This document shows positions 36,246-45,954 of a stretch of DNA of 64,000 nucleotides, piece by piece. The notes beneath the pieces were generated by a model. The model was not told where the DNA came from and made no database searches. It saw only the letters and a list, made by a program, of their open reading frames with translations. The stretch's first letter is position 1, and each line of letters begins with the position of its first letter. The position numbers were made by a program, and so were the translations under genes. The DNA comes from UBA9659 sp965208605. Its GTDB lineage: Bacteria; Pseudomonadota; Gammaproteobacteria; Pseudomonadales; Azotimanducaceae. The stretch lies in NCBI GenBank assembly GCA_965208605.1, contig OZ242345.1, positions 1,798,001-1,862,000 of the forward strand, in the 5' to 3' direction.

Positions 36246-37610
36246 ATGCTTGAATTCGCGCCCTTAATTTTGTTTCTCGCCGTGTTTGCGGTGCTGCTGC
36301 TCGGCTACCCGGTTGCCCTGTCTCTGGCAGGCACGGCTTTGATTGCGGCAGCCATCGGTATTCTCACTGGTGTGTTTGATGCGGCCTTCCTCTTTGCCAC
36401 ACCCAATAGACTCTTCGGCATTATCACCAACGAAACATTTATCGCCGTGCCGCTGTTTGTCCTGATGGGTGTAACCCTGGACAAGACAAAAATTGCCGAG
36501 CAGCTGCTGAATGCCATGGGTCGTGCCTTGGCTATCTTCCCTGGTGGGCTGGGTTTGTCCGTCACTCTGGTGGGTATGTTGATGGCGGCGTCCACCGGCA
36601 TCGTTGGCGCCACTGTGGTCACCCTGGGTTTGATTTCTCTGCCAATTATGCTGCAAGCCAAATACCAGGCGTCATTTGCCGCCGGCACGATCTGTGCTAC
36701 CGGCACCCTCGGTCAGATTATCCCGCCTTCCATCGCCCTGGTATTACTCGGCGATGTGTTATCCAACGCCTATCAACAAGCACAGTTGTCGCTCGGCATT
36801 TTTAATCCCAAATCAATATCCGTGGGCGACCTCTTTGCGGGTGCCATCATTCCCGGTCTGATACTGGTGGGATTTTATTCCCTCTATGTCGTTATCTCTG
36901 CTGCCATCAACCCGAGGAAGGCACCGCCGATGCCGCATACAGAGGTGCGCTGGATGGCTATTCTCAGCAGCATCTTCCCCCCGCTACTACTGATTACGCT
37001 TGTCTTGGGTTCGATACTGGCAGGCATTGCGACCCCTACGGAAGCCGCTGGCGTCGGCGCTATGGGTGCTTTGTTGCTGGCACTGGCGCGGGGCGACCTA
37101 TCGGTCAAACGGTTGCAGGGCATCGCTCTTGAGACGACCAAAACAACTGCAATGGTGTTTTTCATCCTAGTCGGGGCGTCCATCTTCTCGCTGGTGTTTC
37201 GAGGCTATGGCGGCGACGAACTGGTGACTCATTTGTTTGACCAGTTACCCGGCGGTGCTATTGAGGCAACACTGGTGGTGATGCTGGTGATTTTTTTGCT
37301 GGGGTTTATTCTTGATTTTATTGAGATCACCTTCGTGGTGGTGCCTATTGTGGGTCCTGTACTCATGGCACTTGGCGTTGACCCTATCTGGCTTGGCATC
37401 ATGATTGCCATCAATCTGCAAACTTCCTTCCTGACACCGCCCTTCGGGTTCGCACTCTTTTATCTGCGCGGGGTGGCACCGGACGGCATTAGTACCAGGG
37501 ACATCTATGCGGGGGTGGTGCCCTTCATCATCATCCAAGTCGGCATGCTGTTGATACTGGCACTACTGCCAGGGCTGGCGACCTGGTTGCCGAGTCTTCT
37601 GTATCAATAG
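36246..37610 (+). CDS. TRAP transporter large permease subunit (DctM-like)
   Basis: 454 residues, about twelve membrane helices, family signatures FVLMGVTLDKTKIAEQLL and PTEAAGVGAMGALL. It catalyses Na+-driven uptake of the ligand delivered by the periplasmic binding protein. GAGG 7 bases before the ATG. The binding-protein gene is not adjacent: it lies on the other strand beyond a three-gene accessory cassette. Confidence 0.95.
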   Translation: MLEFAPLILFLAVFAVLLLGYPVALSLAGTALIAAAIGILTGVFDAAFLFATPNRLFGIITNETFIAVPLFVLMGVTLDKTKIAEQLLNAMGRALAIFPGGLGLSVTLVGMLMAASTGIVGATVVTLGLISLPIMLQAKYQASFAAGTICATGTLGQIIPPSIALVLLGDVLSNAYQQAQLSLGIFNPKSISVGDLFAGAIIPGLILVGFYSLYVVISAAINPRKAPPMPHTEVRWMAILSSIFPPLLLITLVLGSILAGIATPTEAAGVGAMGALLLALARGDLSVKRLQGIALETTKTTAMVFFILVGASIFSLVFRGYGGDELVTHLFDQLPGGAIEATLVVMLVIFLLGFILDFIEITFVVVPIVGPVLMALGVDPIWLGIMIAINLQTSFLTPPFGFALFYLRGVAPDGISTRDIYAGVVPFIIIQVGMLLILALLPGLATWLPSLLYQ

Positions 37611-37658
37611 GTTTTGTTATTCCGCGCACTCAATTGCCGTCATAGCCGTCCCCAAACT

Positions 37659-37692
37659 CCGTCATTCTCGGGCTTGCCCCGGGAATCCAGTG
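37659..37692. repeat. Dispersed element, left-half copy
   Basis: CCGTCATTCTCGGGCTTGCC then CCGGGAATCCAGTGG. It lies at the left boundary of the PRTase-DprA-HAD cassette, after dctM. The rest of the 219-base gap shows no gene I can support. Confidence 0.7.
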
Positions 37693-37829
37693 GCATAAGC
37701 CGTCCGTCGTGTCTGTTAGTCAATGATACTATTCAAGTTTGTCATCGAATCAGTGAACTCACACCTCGCATAGGATGCTTAATGCGTGTTAGGACAACCG
37801 AGAGGACTTATGCAGACTTTACAGCATCC

Positions 37830-38360
37830 TTAGTGTAATCCTAGGAAATCACTTAACTGGCTCACCGACTCGCAAACAATTTGCGGTTTCGAATCAATCA
37901 GCTCTTCATAATGTAAATCGTCCCATGCTGCGCCTATCGCAAAAACTCCCGCCGATTGAGCAGCTTGAGTATCCTTCGCTTCGTCACCAACATGAATAGC
38001 CTTATCAGGTTCAACATTCATGATGTCCAGCATCATGTTTATCGGAGCAGGATCGGGTTTTCGTTTAGTGGTTTGGTGATACCCCACAACATTTTTTTTA
38101 TTTATCATTCTTTCCCATTTCTGATGATCAATAATTTTTTTACAATACATATCGGGGCTAGATGTCACTACTGCCATGCAAACCCCTTTTTTATAAATAC
38201 TGGAAAGTAATTCTGGAATTTCAGGATATGGTTTTATATCTGAAATCATTGAAAAAACTTTTCTCCATTGTTTTGAATCTCGGTACTGTTTAATACCCCT
38301 AGAATTGATCAATGTAAGATCAAGATCAAAAATGATCAGTTTTATGTCATCCAGTTTCAT
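37830..38360 (-). CDS. HAD-family phosphatase, third gene of the PRTase-DprA-HAD cassette
   Basis: 176 residues. HAD motif I FDLDLTL (Asp12, Asp14), motif II TSS (66-68), a Lys in KRKPDP and motif IV GDEAKD. A small cap-less or short-cap member of the phosphoglycolate phosphatase type. ATG overlaps the stop of the DprA-like gene in the sequence ATGA, so it is translationally coupled to it. Inference: it may dephosphorylate a nucleotide or sugar phosphate made or controlled by the two upstream products. A+T-rich like its partners. Confidence 0.88.
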   Translation of the reverse strand: MKLDDIKLIIFDLDLTLINSRGIKQYRDSKQWRKVFSMISDIKPYPEIPELLSSIYKKGVCMAVVTSSPDMYCKKIIDHQKWERMINKKNVVGYHQTTKRKPDPAPINMMLDIMNVEPDKAIHVGDEAKDTQAAQSAGVFAIGAAWDDLHYEELIDSKPQIVCESVSQLSDFLGLH

Positions 38361-39292
38361 ATCAGTTGCCCTTGTCGCTGAACATCAGGCTCTTGTGCCC
38401 GTTGCCCAGCGATTTGTGCAAACTGCACCGCTTCCTCAGCTTTGTTCAAAGTATGTGCCCCTTCTCTTATGAGCATTATATTTCCTGCTGTTTTAGGATT
38501 CCCCGTTTTCGTCCGGGGCACGACACAGGCAATATCTCGTCTCTGATGTCTAGCAAATTCCACGGTGTGCATCGTCCCATCTTTTTCTGGCGTCTCCACC
38601 ACCAAGACCCCATCGGCAAGGCCAGATTGAATACGGTCTCTATATGCAAATGCATGTCTGCTGGGAGGCGTGCCGGGCTGATACTCAGATACCAAGCAAC
38701 CACCAGCATCCATAAGCTCATCTGCTAATTCAATATTCTCTGCTGGATAAATACGATCTAATCCATGGGCCAGAACCGCAACACCACGGCCACCCGCCTC
38801 AAGACATCCTCGATGCCCCTCTGTATCACACCCAAGGGCAAGGCCACTCACAACAGTTACATCTGCCTCTGCTAAACTTCTACCTACTTCCCGAGCCATT
38901 TTTAGCCCGTCCTCTGTAGGATATCGCACTCCTACCACAGCTACAGCTACATGCGCGTTAAGTCCAGTAGTGCTACCTTTGCAATACAAAATAGGACAGT
39001 AACCACGCAAAGTGTACTGATGTCCATTTTGGAGTTCTTCAAGACGTTTCGGATAACGAGCATCTCCTATAGCAATAGCCGTAATGCCCAGGTCGTTGCA
39101 ATGCTCCAATATTATCTCCGCTTCATCCCATGCCTTATTAGAACTATTTATATCGCCGCCATGAAAATCAGCAAATTCCCTGCTTGATTCCGGAAGTAGC
39201 ATGGGATCGAGCAACAGAGCAACCGTACTCTTCGGAGACTTCCCCAATAAGCGCAATCCTATTGCAGTTTTCGCGCGGTAGTGTTCCATCAT
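38357..39292 (-). CDS. DprA/Smf-family protein (ShosA-like)
   Basis: 311 residues from the ATG at 39292, which overlaps the upstream stop as ATGA; another ATG at 39304 adds four. Rossmann-type DprA core: AVAVVGVRYPTEDG, VVSGLALGCDTEGHRGCL, GVAVLAHGLDRIYPAENIEL, LVSEYQPGTPP. The usual R-N-R of the DNA-binding motif is RDR here. It lacks the C-terminal DprA winged helix and sits away from topA/smg genes, so it is not the housekeeping transformation protein. With the PRTase gene before it, it matches the ShosTA defence/toxin-antitoxin pairing (DprA-like ShosA, PRTase-like ShosT), as I recall it from the literature. Confidence 0.88.
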   Translation of the reverse strand: MMEHYRAKTAIGLRLLGKSPKSTVALLLDPMLLPESSREFADFHGGDINSSNKAWDEAEIILEHCNDLGITAIAIGDARYPKRLEELQNGHQYTLRGYCPILYCKGSTTGLNAHVAVAVVGVRYPTEDGLKMAREVGRSLAEADVTVVSGLALGCDTEGHRGCLEAGGRGVAVLAHGLDRIYPAENIELADELMDAGGCLVSEYQPGTPPSRHAFAYRDRIQSGLADGVLVVETPEKDGTMHTVEFARHQRRDIACVVPRTKTGNPKTAGNIMLIREGAHTLNKAEEAVQFAQIAGQRAQEPDVQRQGQLI

Positions 39293-39978
39293 TGTGCTTG
39301 CCATATCTGATTAATGTTTGGAAAGAGCCCATTTAGATGCTTGTTGTCCGCATCTTGATCATCCGACAAATAACCTCTTCGTTCATTTTTACCCAAAGCA
39401 ATTGGATGAATATTGACGTTTTGGTTTTGATATCTAACGGCTCTAGCAATCTCCGATAATGTTGCACCTCTTGTTACAACGTCATCCATCACAATGACAG
39501 AAGTGATACCCGGTGGTAATTTTTTACAACGATATTTTCCCGATACAACTTGGTCTTTTCTTGGCCCGGATTGCCCAGCGCTCTTCTCATGTACATCTTT
39601 TTCAAGCAAATCGGGATACCAATGTATATTAGGCAGATTTTTGCAGACATGTTCGGCGAGGATTGGCAATGGTTTTCCAAGCATCACTCTTGTTTCGTCA
39701 TGCCCCATGGCGGTAAGCATGCCGACGCTCCGATTATTAATATCCCACTTTTCCAGAAGATAAGGCACCGCTTGAGACATCATTTTTTTCGCTCCTTCTA
39801 GTGCTACCGGGCTTCCTGTCTTAAAATCTATAAGACGGTGGTACCAAAAATGATCTGGATTATCATTAAGGATTCTCCAAAAAAGCACGTGCAAACACAA
39901 ATCATCACTAAAATATCGTAATCCTTTGTTATTTATTTTCTTCATGGATAGCCACGGAAAAAGATTGTTATTTAACAT
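39289..39978 (-). CDS. Phosphoribosyltransferase-domain protein (ShosT-like)
   Basis: 229 residues. The PRPP-binding loop VIVMDDVVTRGATLSEI (162-178) is like ComF and other type I PRTases. The N-terminal half is not recognised; it lacks the ComF zinc finger. First gene of a three-gene minus-strand operon with ATGA overlaps. GGAG lies 12 bases before the ATG. By analogy with ShosTA it may be the toxic or effector component. Other possibilities are an orphan ComF-like protein or a nucleotide-modifying enzyme. Confidence 0.85.
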   Translation of the reverse strand: MLNNNLFPWLSMKKINNKGLRYFSDDLCLHVLFWRILNDNPDHFWYHRLIDFKTGSPVALEGAKKMMSQAVPYLLEKWDINNRSVGMLTAMGHDETRVMLGKPLPILAEHVCKNLPNIHWYPDLLEKDVHEKSAGQSGPRKDQVVSGKYRCKKLPPGITSVIVMDDVVTRGATLSEIARAVRYQNQNVNIHPIALGKNERRGYLSDDQDADNKHLNGLFPNINQIWQAQ

Positions 39979-40292
39979 TGGGAATCATTACTCCATGCTT
40001 AAAAATCAGCAAGGTGAGATATCTATAATTGAATAATAAATTCGCACCGAAGTGGCTCCTATACCTTAATTATTAATGCGGCAATTACTACCTCACGGAT
40101 ATTGCACTCTATGCAAAAAAACACAATGAACTATCAGAAGCATTTTCTGAAACCCCACCGTCTTACCATCCTGAGCAAAACCTCGCCTAGAATACCCCAT
40201 CTAGCGCGATTCCTTGTAGTGCCGCCTGGGCCGGGCTTTCTTTTGCAATGCCAACTGGCCTTCCCGGGCTCTGGCGAGAATGACGGGTTTAG
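39979..40292. other. Intergenic gap between PRTase gene and TRAP binding-protein gene
   Basis: 314 bases. The part near 39979-40100 is A+T-rich and should hold the promoter of the minus-strand cassette. At 40253-40288 is a fragment of the dispersed repeat (GGCCTTCCCGGGCTCTGGCG, then AGAATGACGGG). No supported gene. Confidence 0.6.
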
Positions 40293-41417
40293 TTACTTCA
40301 CGCTGCCAGTTGGCTCGCCTGCTCTTGCATTGATGTAAGCCCGCTCGGATATTTCGTGGTATTCAACCACCTTGTCATAAAAGGTTTGGTATGAGTCAAA
40401 AATTCTTTGCGAGATCATTCTTTGAGACGAGGGTGCCTCGTCAACAATACCGTCCACCACTTCCACTGAGCGACGTTGCAACTCCGCCAAGACACTATCA
40501 GGCAGCCGTCTCACCTTGACATGATGTTCGTCAATCAGTTCCCGCAAGGCGGTATTGTTGCGCGCGGTATATTCAGCTAGCAGGTCGCCATTCGCCGCGA
40601 AGATAGCAGCATCAAGAATTGCTTGCAGGTCGTCAGGCAAGGTAGCGTAAGCTTGGCTATTGACGGTGATTTCAAGATTGGGACCGGGTTCCTGCCAACC
40701 GGGATAGTAGTAGTATTCCGCTACCTGATGTAGCCCAAACGCCAGGTCGTTGTAGGGTCCTATCCATTCTGTCGCATCAATCACACCGGTTTCCATACTG
40801 GTGAATATCTCCCCACCGGGCAGGGTAACTACGGTGACCCCCGCGCGTTCAAACACTTCCCCGCCCAGGCCAGGAATTCTCATCTTCAAACCCCGGATAT
40901 CCCCCAGAGAATTAATTTCCTTGTTAAACCAGCCGGCCATCTGCACGCCAGTATTGCCGCCTGGATAGGGACGCAGATTGAACGGCGCATAGAGCTCTCG
41001 CCAGAGTTCCAGCCCGCCGCCATGCAGGAGCCAGGCGTTCATTTCCTGCGCGGTTAGGCCGAAGGGAATGGTCGTGAACAACTGCGCTATCGGCACCTTG
41101 CCCTTCCAGTAGTAGGCAGCGCCGTGCCCCATCTGTACCGTCCCTTGGGACACCGCATCAAAGACTTCAAGCGCGGGGACAATTTCCCCCGCACCATAGA
41201 CCCTGATGTCCAGCCGGCCATTGCTCATCTGCTTGATCTTCTTTGCCATGGCAACCGGAGCAGTGCCCACACCGGGAAGATTCTTCGGCCAGGTGGTAAC
41301 CATGCGCCACTTGAACATTTGCGCCTCGCGCGCACCGGCATCCCGACTGGCAGTCGGCTCACCCGAGCAGGATGCAAGCCATAATAACGACATCACCATA
41401 GCTAGTCTGAAAATCAT
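40293..41417 (-). CDS. TRAP transporter substrate-binding lipoprotein (TakP/DctP-like)
   Basis: 374 residues from ATG 41417, which has AGAGGA 8 bases upstream; the frame is open to an ATG at 41462, four bases after the preceding gene. Signal peptide with lipobox LASC (LLWLASCSGE), so probably a lipoprotein. The mature part (RMVTTWPKNLPGVGTAPVAM; TEWIGPYNDLAFGLHQVAEYYYYPGWQEPG) is typical of the 2-oxo-acid-binding TakP group. It should serve the DctQM permease at 35688-37610, from which it is separated by the PRTase-DprA-HAD cassette. Confidence 0.93.
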   Translation of the reverse strand: MIFRLAMVMSLLWLASCSGEPTASRDAGAREAQMFKWRMVTTWPKNLPGVGTAPVAMAKKIKQMSNGRLDIRVYGAGEIVPALEVFDAVSQGTVQMGHGAAYYWKGKVPIAQLFTTIPFGLTAQEMNAWLLHGGGLELWRELYAPFNLRPYPGGNTGVQMAGWFNKEINSLGDIRGLKMRIPGLGGEVFERAGVTVVTLPGGEIFTSMETGVIDATEWIGPYNDLAFGLHQVAEYYYYPGWQEPGPNLEITVNSQAYATLPDDLQAILDAAIFAANGDLLAEYTARNNTALRELIDEHHVKVRRLPDSVLAELQRRSVEVVDGIVDEAPSSQRMISQRIFDSYQTFYDKVVEYHEISERAYINARAGEPTGSVK

Positions 41418-41465
41418 CTGTCTGATCCTCTTGTGTGCCATAGATTGCCACATAAGCCGCATAGG

Positions 41466-44400
41466 TTACGACGGCTGATAGGGCTTGTTGGTAATCGTGG
41501 GTTCCTGGGACAGCCATTCGCGCCATTGGTCGGTAAGGGCGGGGTCTATGCCGATTGATTCGGCAGCGGCATGGTCAAGAATTTTACGTGCCGGGTCTTG
41601 TGCGCATTTCGCCAGCCGTTCAAGGGGCGTGTCTTTGATCTTTTCAAAGGCAGCGAGTAATGGTGCAAGGTCGGCTTTGTTGGGGTCGGGGAGCATGAGG
41701 GTTTTTAGATGTCCGACTTCGTAATTAGGATAGGTGAGTTTTTTTGTGCGCCGATTAAGCATTTGGATAATGCCAAATGAAGAGTTGAGAAATACCGCAA
41801 ATGCCTTTTCTTGTTCGGGGGTTTTAGCTACCATTGCAAAATACGCGCTACTAATCGCGGGCCTCTCGCTATAGATTGCCAATAACCGACTGCTGGTTGT
41901 GCTAAACCGCATGGTAATAAAAAAACAAGACGATTTTTCATTCCAAAGGGTTTCTGTTTTCTGTTCTTTGCCGCTTTTTGGCGTTGCCCTGCTCTCAGGT
42001 TTGGCTTGGATAGTCTGCATAACATCCTCGGCAATCGTACAAAACGCATTCCCGTCATCGCTACGCTCGTAATCAAAATTTATCATGACGGCTGTCGGGT
42101 TGTCGGTCATTGAGTAAGCGTCGCCAACTACAATCAATTTGGGCAAAGCGTTAATTTCATCGGCGGTGCGCGCAAGGTGTGGATTAAACCATTGCACTGG
42201 CGACCAATTGCCGGCGCGCATCTTGTCCGCCGTCCAGAGCGTTTCTGTATATAGCCTGCCCCCCCCCGCATTATTCTGGATGGCATCAATCAAGGTTTCG
42301 GCTTCCTTCACATCCTTGGGGTAGGCGGCGAGTTGAATAAAGCGAGTCGGCTGGTTCTTGTCGGTGTTGCGACTCCCCATAACAAGGCACTCGTGGATGC
42401 TGGTGTTTTCCGAGAAGTTGACATGCTTGGGGTCGTGGGAAGTCACTACCATTTCAATATTAAAATTGTTGGCAAGATATTGGCGTTCGGTTTTGCCATT
42501 CTCAGAAGTGCAAGCCGTTGCTGGAATTACTTTGGCAAGTTTTCCCTTTTGCGCTGATAAAAGACTATTTGTCAGGGGCGTAAAAAACGGCCTAATGCTT
42601 CTTTTGCCGAGCGCAACTGCCGCCCTAGGGTCGCGCTGGTCCAATGTCGATTTGATGAACTGTAACCGATCTCGCATGGCTTGCTTTGTTTCGTTACTAA
42701 ATTTTTTGCCTTGATGTAGCGTCTCAGTAAAGGGCGGGTTATAAATCACCGCGTCAAACTTTTCTGGCATAAGTACTTTGGTTATTTCCTTACGCAAAAT
42801 ACCTTTGCCGAAAAGCGGCGGCGGCTCTAATACCATCTTGCCCATACTTTCATCAAGCAACTTTTCCAATACCCCATGCCGCACATCGTCCCATCCAACA
42901 GCATCCAGTACCGCATTGTCTGCGTCTTTTATTGCGCCATGCTGCAAGGTGTGCAAATTCATTCGCTCGTAGTCAGTATTGGGCGCACCAATGGTGAGAT
43001 TACATGCTGCCAACTGCACGCTGTATTTATTAATGTCAAAACCATAGATGGAATTTTCCACCAATCTTTTATGCAGTTTATTGATTTCGGCCTCGTTCAG
43101 ATTTTGTGCTTCTGCGGCGCGTTTTTTAATGATATTGAGTGCCGCCATGAGCAAGGTGCCGGTGCCGCATGCTGGGTCCACAACCTTTAAGTTGTTCACT
43201 TGGTTCGGGTCTTTCCAGTCAGTGAATTGGTCGTCAAAAGCCAGACCAGCGAGCAAATATGCGGACAGGTTTTTGGTGTAATAGGCACCATCGCTTTGTG
43301 CCGAGCCGAGTATGCTGTGATACAACGGGCCGGCGTGGTCAAAGCCGAGGTCATTTAAGGTGGTGGCGTTGTCTATGGCGCATTGAATTAATGTACCGAC
43401 AGCAGCCTGGATGTTTTTATGGGGCGGCAGGTTTGCCAACAACGCGGTGGCATCCTGAAACACTGGTGCATAGTCTTTGGCGAGAATGGTGTGCCATGCA
43501 CTCACCAAAGCACTCGCCGGATCGCGCACTATATTGGCGGCCTCTATTTTTGTCAGCCCACCCAGGTTGCCGGTTTCTTCCAGCCGCTTATGCATGATGC
43601 AAGCATTGGCAATCAACAGCGCGGCGATTTTGCAACTTTCCTCTTCATTGTCGCTCGGCGTGCCTATGGTTCTGGCGATGATGTCGGTTGCGCCTTCCTG
43701 CTTAAACAAACGTGCGGCTCTTTCAATGGATTGGCTGATTGCATCGGCGATGATTTTGCCTTGTTGGGCAATGCCGGTTTTTTTGGCGAGTTGCGCGTAG
43801 ATTACCTGCTTGGCGTTTTCATCCAGCAGAGCGAGTTTCAGCGGCTCATAATCTTCGGACGGTGGGCGCTCAGGGTCGGGTTTGTAGTCGGTGTTCATGG
43901 TGGCGAAGGTCAACCGCTCGGTGAGGTCGGTATACAGACGTTCGTCGTGGGATTGGAGTGCGCGTAGCACCGCGCCCAGGGTTTTGAAACGAGATAGATC
44001 TGCGTTCAAAGTATCCAACAAATCAGCTTCGGGCGGCAGAATAACCGGCACGATGATGTAGCCGAAGGTTTTGCCGCTACTTTCGTCTTTGCGCATGACG
44101 CGTCCAACGGCTTGGATGGTGTCCACCTTGCTCTGGCGCGGGTCCAAAAAGGCAACCGCATTGAGCGCAGGCACATCCACGCCCTCGGTGAATAGTTTTG
44201 CGTTGGTGATGAGGCGCGGGTTTTGTTCGGTGGCTATGGAGTTTAATTCTCGCAGAGCGGCATTACGTTGTAGCGCACTACTGGTGCCGTCCAGATGTTT
44301 TGAATGAATGGCATTGGGTAGAGGTTGGTTTGCGTCAGCGACCCAGTCGTTCAGTTCGGCTTTTTGTAGCGCGCTGGCGAGCCATTTTGACCTTCGGATA

Positions 44401-45833
44401 TTGCTCGCAAAGGCGATGGTACGCGCCAATACACCCGGGGTGTTTTTACCTTCCACTATGCCGTTGATGGCGAGGGCGATGGCACCCAGTGCGAGCAATG
44501 CCTGGGTGTCCGCAGCCTTGCCGACTCCGCCTATGTCGTCGTTCAGTGCCAGTAGGGTGTTTTTGAGATGGTCGTCCATGCAGTTTTCCGTGATACCAAG
44601 CGCGATGACGCGATAATCGCAGAGCATTTTGGCATCTACGGCCCTCTTAAATGTGAGGCGGTAGAATTCATTGCCGTAGGCTTCCACATCATTCATGTCC
44701 ACAATCTGCGCCTGGGCATCATCGTTTTGAACCTTGCCTTTTTTGTCTTGATAGATGCGTGGCGTGGCGGTCATGTAGAGGCGTTTGGCGGCTTGGATTT
44801 TGTTCGGGTCATGAATGAGTTGGAACAGACCGGCGCGATCTTCATCCAGATAACCGGTAGTGCGGTGCGCTTCGTCAATGATGGCGAGATCAAAATCGGG
44901 CGCCCCGTGTTCATGCTGTGCTACACGCAGTTTTTCCAATGATTGGTAGGTACAGAAGACCGCGCGGGCGGTGTTGGCGGGAATGTTCATGTTGAGTTCA
45001 GCGGCTATTGTTTGCGGATCTGTTGTGGTGGCGCAGGAAATTTCCGTTGCGCTGATGTCTTCCGCATTGCGTCCGGCGGTTTTATCGGAACAGATGACGG
45101 TGCAAGCAAGATTGCGGCCTGTGTGGCTTAACCATTCGCGGCGAGTTTGCGCGACCAGGGCGATGGATGGTGCGATGAATAAGATGTTCGCTTTGCCCGG
45201 CGCAAGTTGTTCGGCGATGCGCATGGCGGTGAAGGTTTTGCCCGTGCCGCATGCCATGATAATCCGCCCACGGTCGCGCCCGGATTCTTTGAAGCCTTGA
45301 ATGACTGCGTCAATCGCTTCTTGTTGAAGCTCCCAGGGTTTGCGTTGGAGTCTTGGCTTTTTGTCAAACTTCAAGTCAAGGTATTGGCGAAAATCAATGA
45401 TCTTGATTTCATTTCGATGCATTAGTTTTTCAGCAACTGGATTACATTCGCTGGTGGCAACAAACCATCGCAAGCCAAAAATTTGCGAGTTGGCAGCAGT
45501 GACGAATTTTTCTATGTCTCTCTTGCCTACTTTGTGATCTTCGGCGTAACACTTGCATTGAATAGCGACCAAAGTGCCGTTAGGTATTTCGGCAACGAGG
45601 TCTACGCCATCATCCTGGGCATTTAGTCCGCGGTCTGGTGTTGCGCTTGTCTGCTCTGTCCAATCTGCCCAGTTCCAAATGTTTTTAATTTCCAAATCGG
45701 GAATGAGTGGTGCGGCCTTGAGAAAGAGCTTCTCAAAATTTGTTCCTTGATCGCGCGGAGTGGGGCTGTTGGCGCGAATGTCCGTTAAGATTTCGCCGAC
45801 TGTGCGATCTTGAAATTGGATAGTGCTAGGCAT
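41466..45833 (-). CDS. Single-chain restriction-modification enzyme (type ISP-like): Mrr nuclease, helicase, N6-adenine methylase
   Basis: 1455 residues. N-terminal Mrr-type PD-(D/E)xK nuclease (DDGVDLV with Asp78, IQCK with Lys94). Superfamily 2 translocase: ACGTGKT (194-200), DEAH (320-323), MTATPR, QAVGRVMR. A coupler region is followed by the N6-methylase, motif I VDPACGTGTL near residue 884 and motif IV NPPF near 1029. The C-terminal ~350 residues should contain target recognition. This order in one chain matches LlaGI/LlaBIII-type ISP enzymes (about 1580 residues), which protect with one methylated strand and cut after converging translocation. No separate specificity gene is seen. Inserted between uvrD and the TRAP binding-protein gene. 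All motifs look intact. Confidence 0.92.
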   Translation of the reverse strand: MPSTIQFQDRTVGEILTDIRANSPTPRDQGTNFEKLFLKAAPLIPDLEIKNIWNWADWTEQTSATPDRGLNAQDDGVDLVAEIPNGTLVAIQCKCYAEDHKVGKRDIEKFVTAANSQIFGLRWFVATSECNPVAEKLMHRNEIKIIDFRQYLDLKFDKKPRLQRKPWELQQEAIDAVIQGFKESGRDRGRIIMACGTGKTFTAMRIAEQLAPGKANILFIAPSIALVAQTRREWLSHTGRNLACTVICSDKTAGRNAEDISATEISCATTTDPQTIAAELNMNIPANTARAVFCTYQSLEKLRVAQHEHGAPDFDLAIIDEAHRTTGYLDEDRAGLFQLIHDPNKIQAAKRLYMTATPRIYQDKKGKVQNDDAQAQIVDMNDVEAYGNEFYRLTFKRAVDAKMLCDYRVIALGITENCMDDHLKNTLLALNDDIGGVGKAADTQALLALGAIALAINGIVEGKNTPGVLARTIAFASNIRRSKWLASALQKAELNDWVADANQPLPNAIHSKHLDGTSSALQRNAALRELNSIATEQNPRLITNAKLFTEGVDVPALNAVAFLDPRQSKVDTIQAVGRVMRKDESSGKTFGYIIVPVILPPEADLLDTLNADLSRFKTLGAVLRALQSHDERLYTDLTERLTFATMNTDYKPDPERPPSEDYEPLKLALLDENAKQVIYAQLAKKTGIAQQGKIIADAISQSIERAARLFKQEGATDIIARTIGTPSDNEEESCKIAALLIANACIMHKRLEETGNLGGLTKIEAANIVRDPASALVSAWHTILAKDYAPVFQDATALLANLPPHKNIQAAVGTLIQCAIDNATTLNDLGFDHAGPLYHSILGSAQSDGAYYTKNLSAYLLAGLAFDDQFTDWKDPNQVNNLKVVDPACGTGTLLMAALNIIKKRAAEAQNLNEAEINKLHKRLVENSIYGFDINKYSVQLAACNLTIGAPNTDYERMNLHTLQHGAIKDADNAVLDAVGWDDVRHGVLEKLLDESMGKMVLEPPPLFGKGILRKEITKVLMPEKFDAVIYNPPFTETLHQGKKFSNETKQAMRDRLQFIKSTLDQRDPRAAVALGKRSIRPFFTPLTNSLLSAQKGKLAKVIPATACTSENGKTERQYLANNFNIEMVVTSHDPKHVNFSENTSIHECLVMGSRNTDKNQPTRFIQLAAYPKDVKEAETLIDAIQNNAGGGRLYTETLWTADKMRAGNWSPVQWFNPHLARTADEINALPKLIVVGDAYSMTDNPTAVMINFDYERSDDGNAFCTIAEDVMQTIQAKPESRATPKSGKEQKTETLWNEKSSCFFITMRFSTTSSRLLAIYSERPAISSAYFAMVAKTPEQEKAFAVFLNSSFGIIQMLNRRTKKLTYPNYEVGHLKTLMLPDPNKADLAPLLAAFEKIKDTPLERLAKCAQDPARKILDHAAAESIGIDPALTDQWREWLSQEPTITNKPYQPS

Positions 45834-45954
45834 GGGCGTTTTTGATTGGGTTACATTCTGGTCGCTGCATGAGCCGGCGGATTATGGCGATGCTCGCACG
45901 GATTGTCTATCACAGGAATGACGAAGGTTGAGGCGGGTATCAGGACTGTGCCCT

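Noticed and set aside
37614..37838. Small plus-strand frame after dctM
   Set aside because: Its central part is a copy of the dispersed repeat; no recognisable protein.
40102..40338. Plus-strand frame opposite the end of the TRAP binding-protein gene
   Set aside because: Includes a repeat fragment and overlaps a real gene on the other strand.
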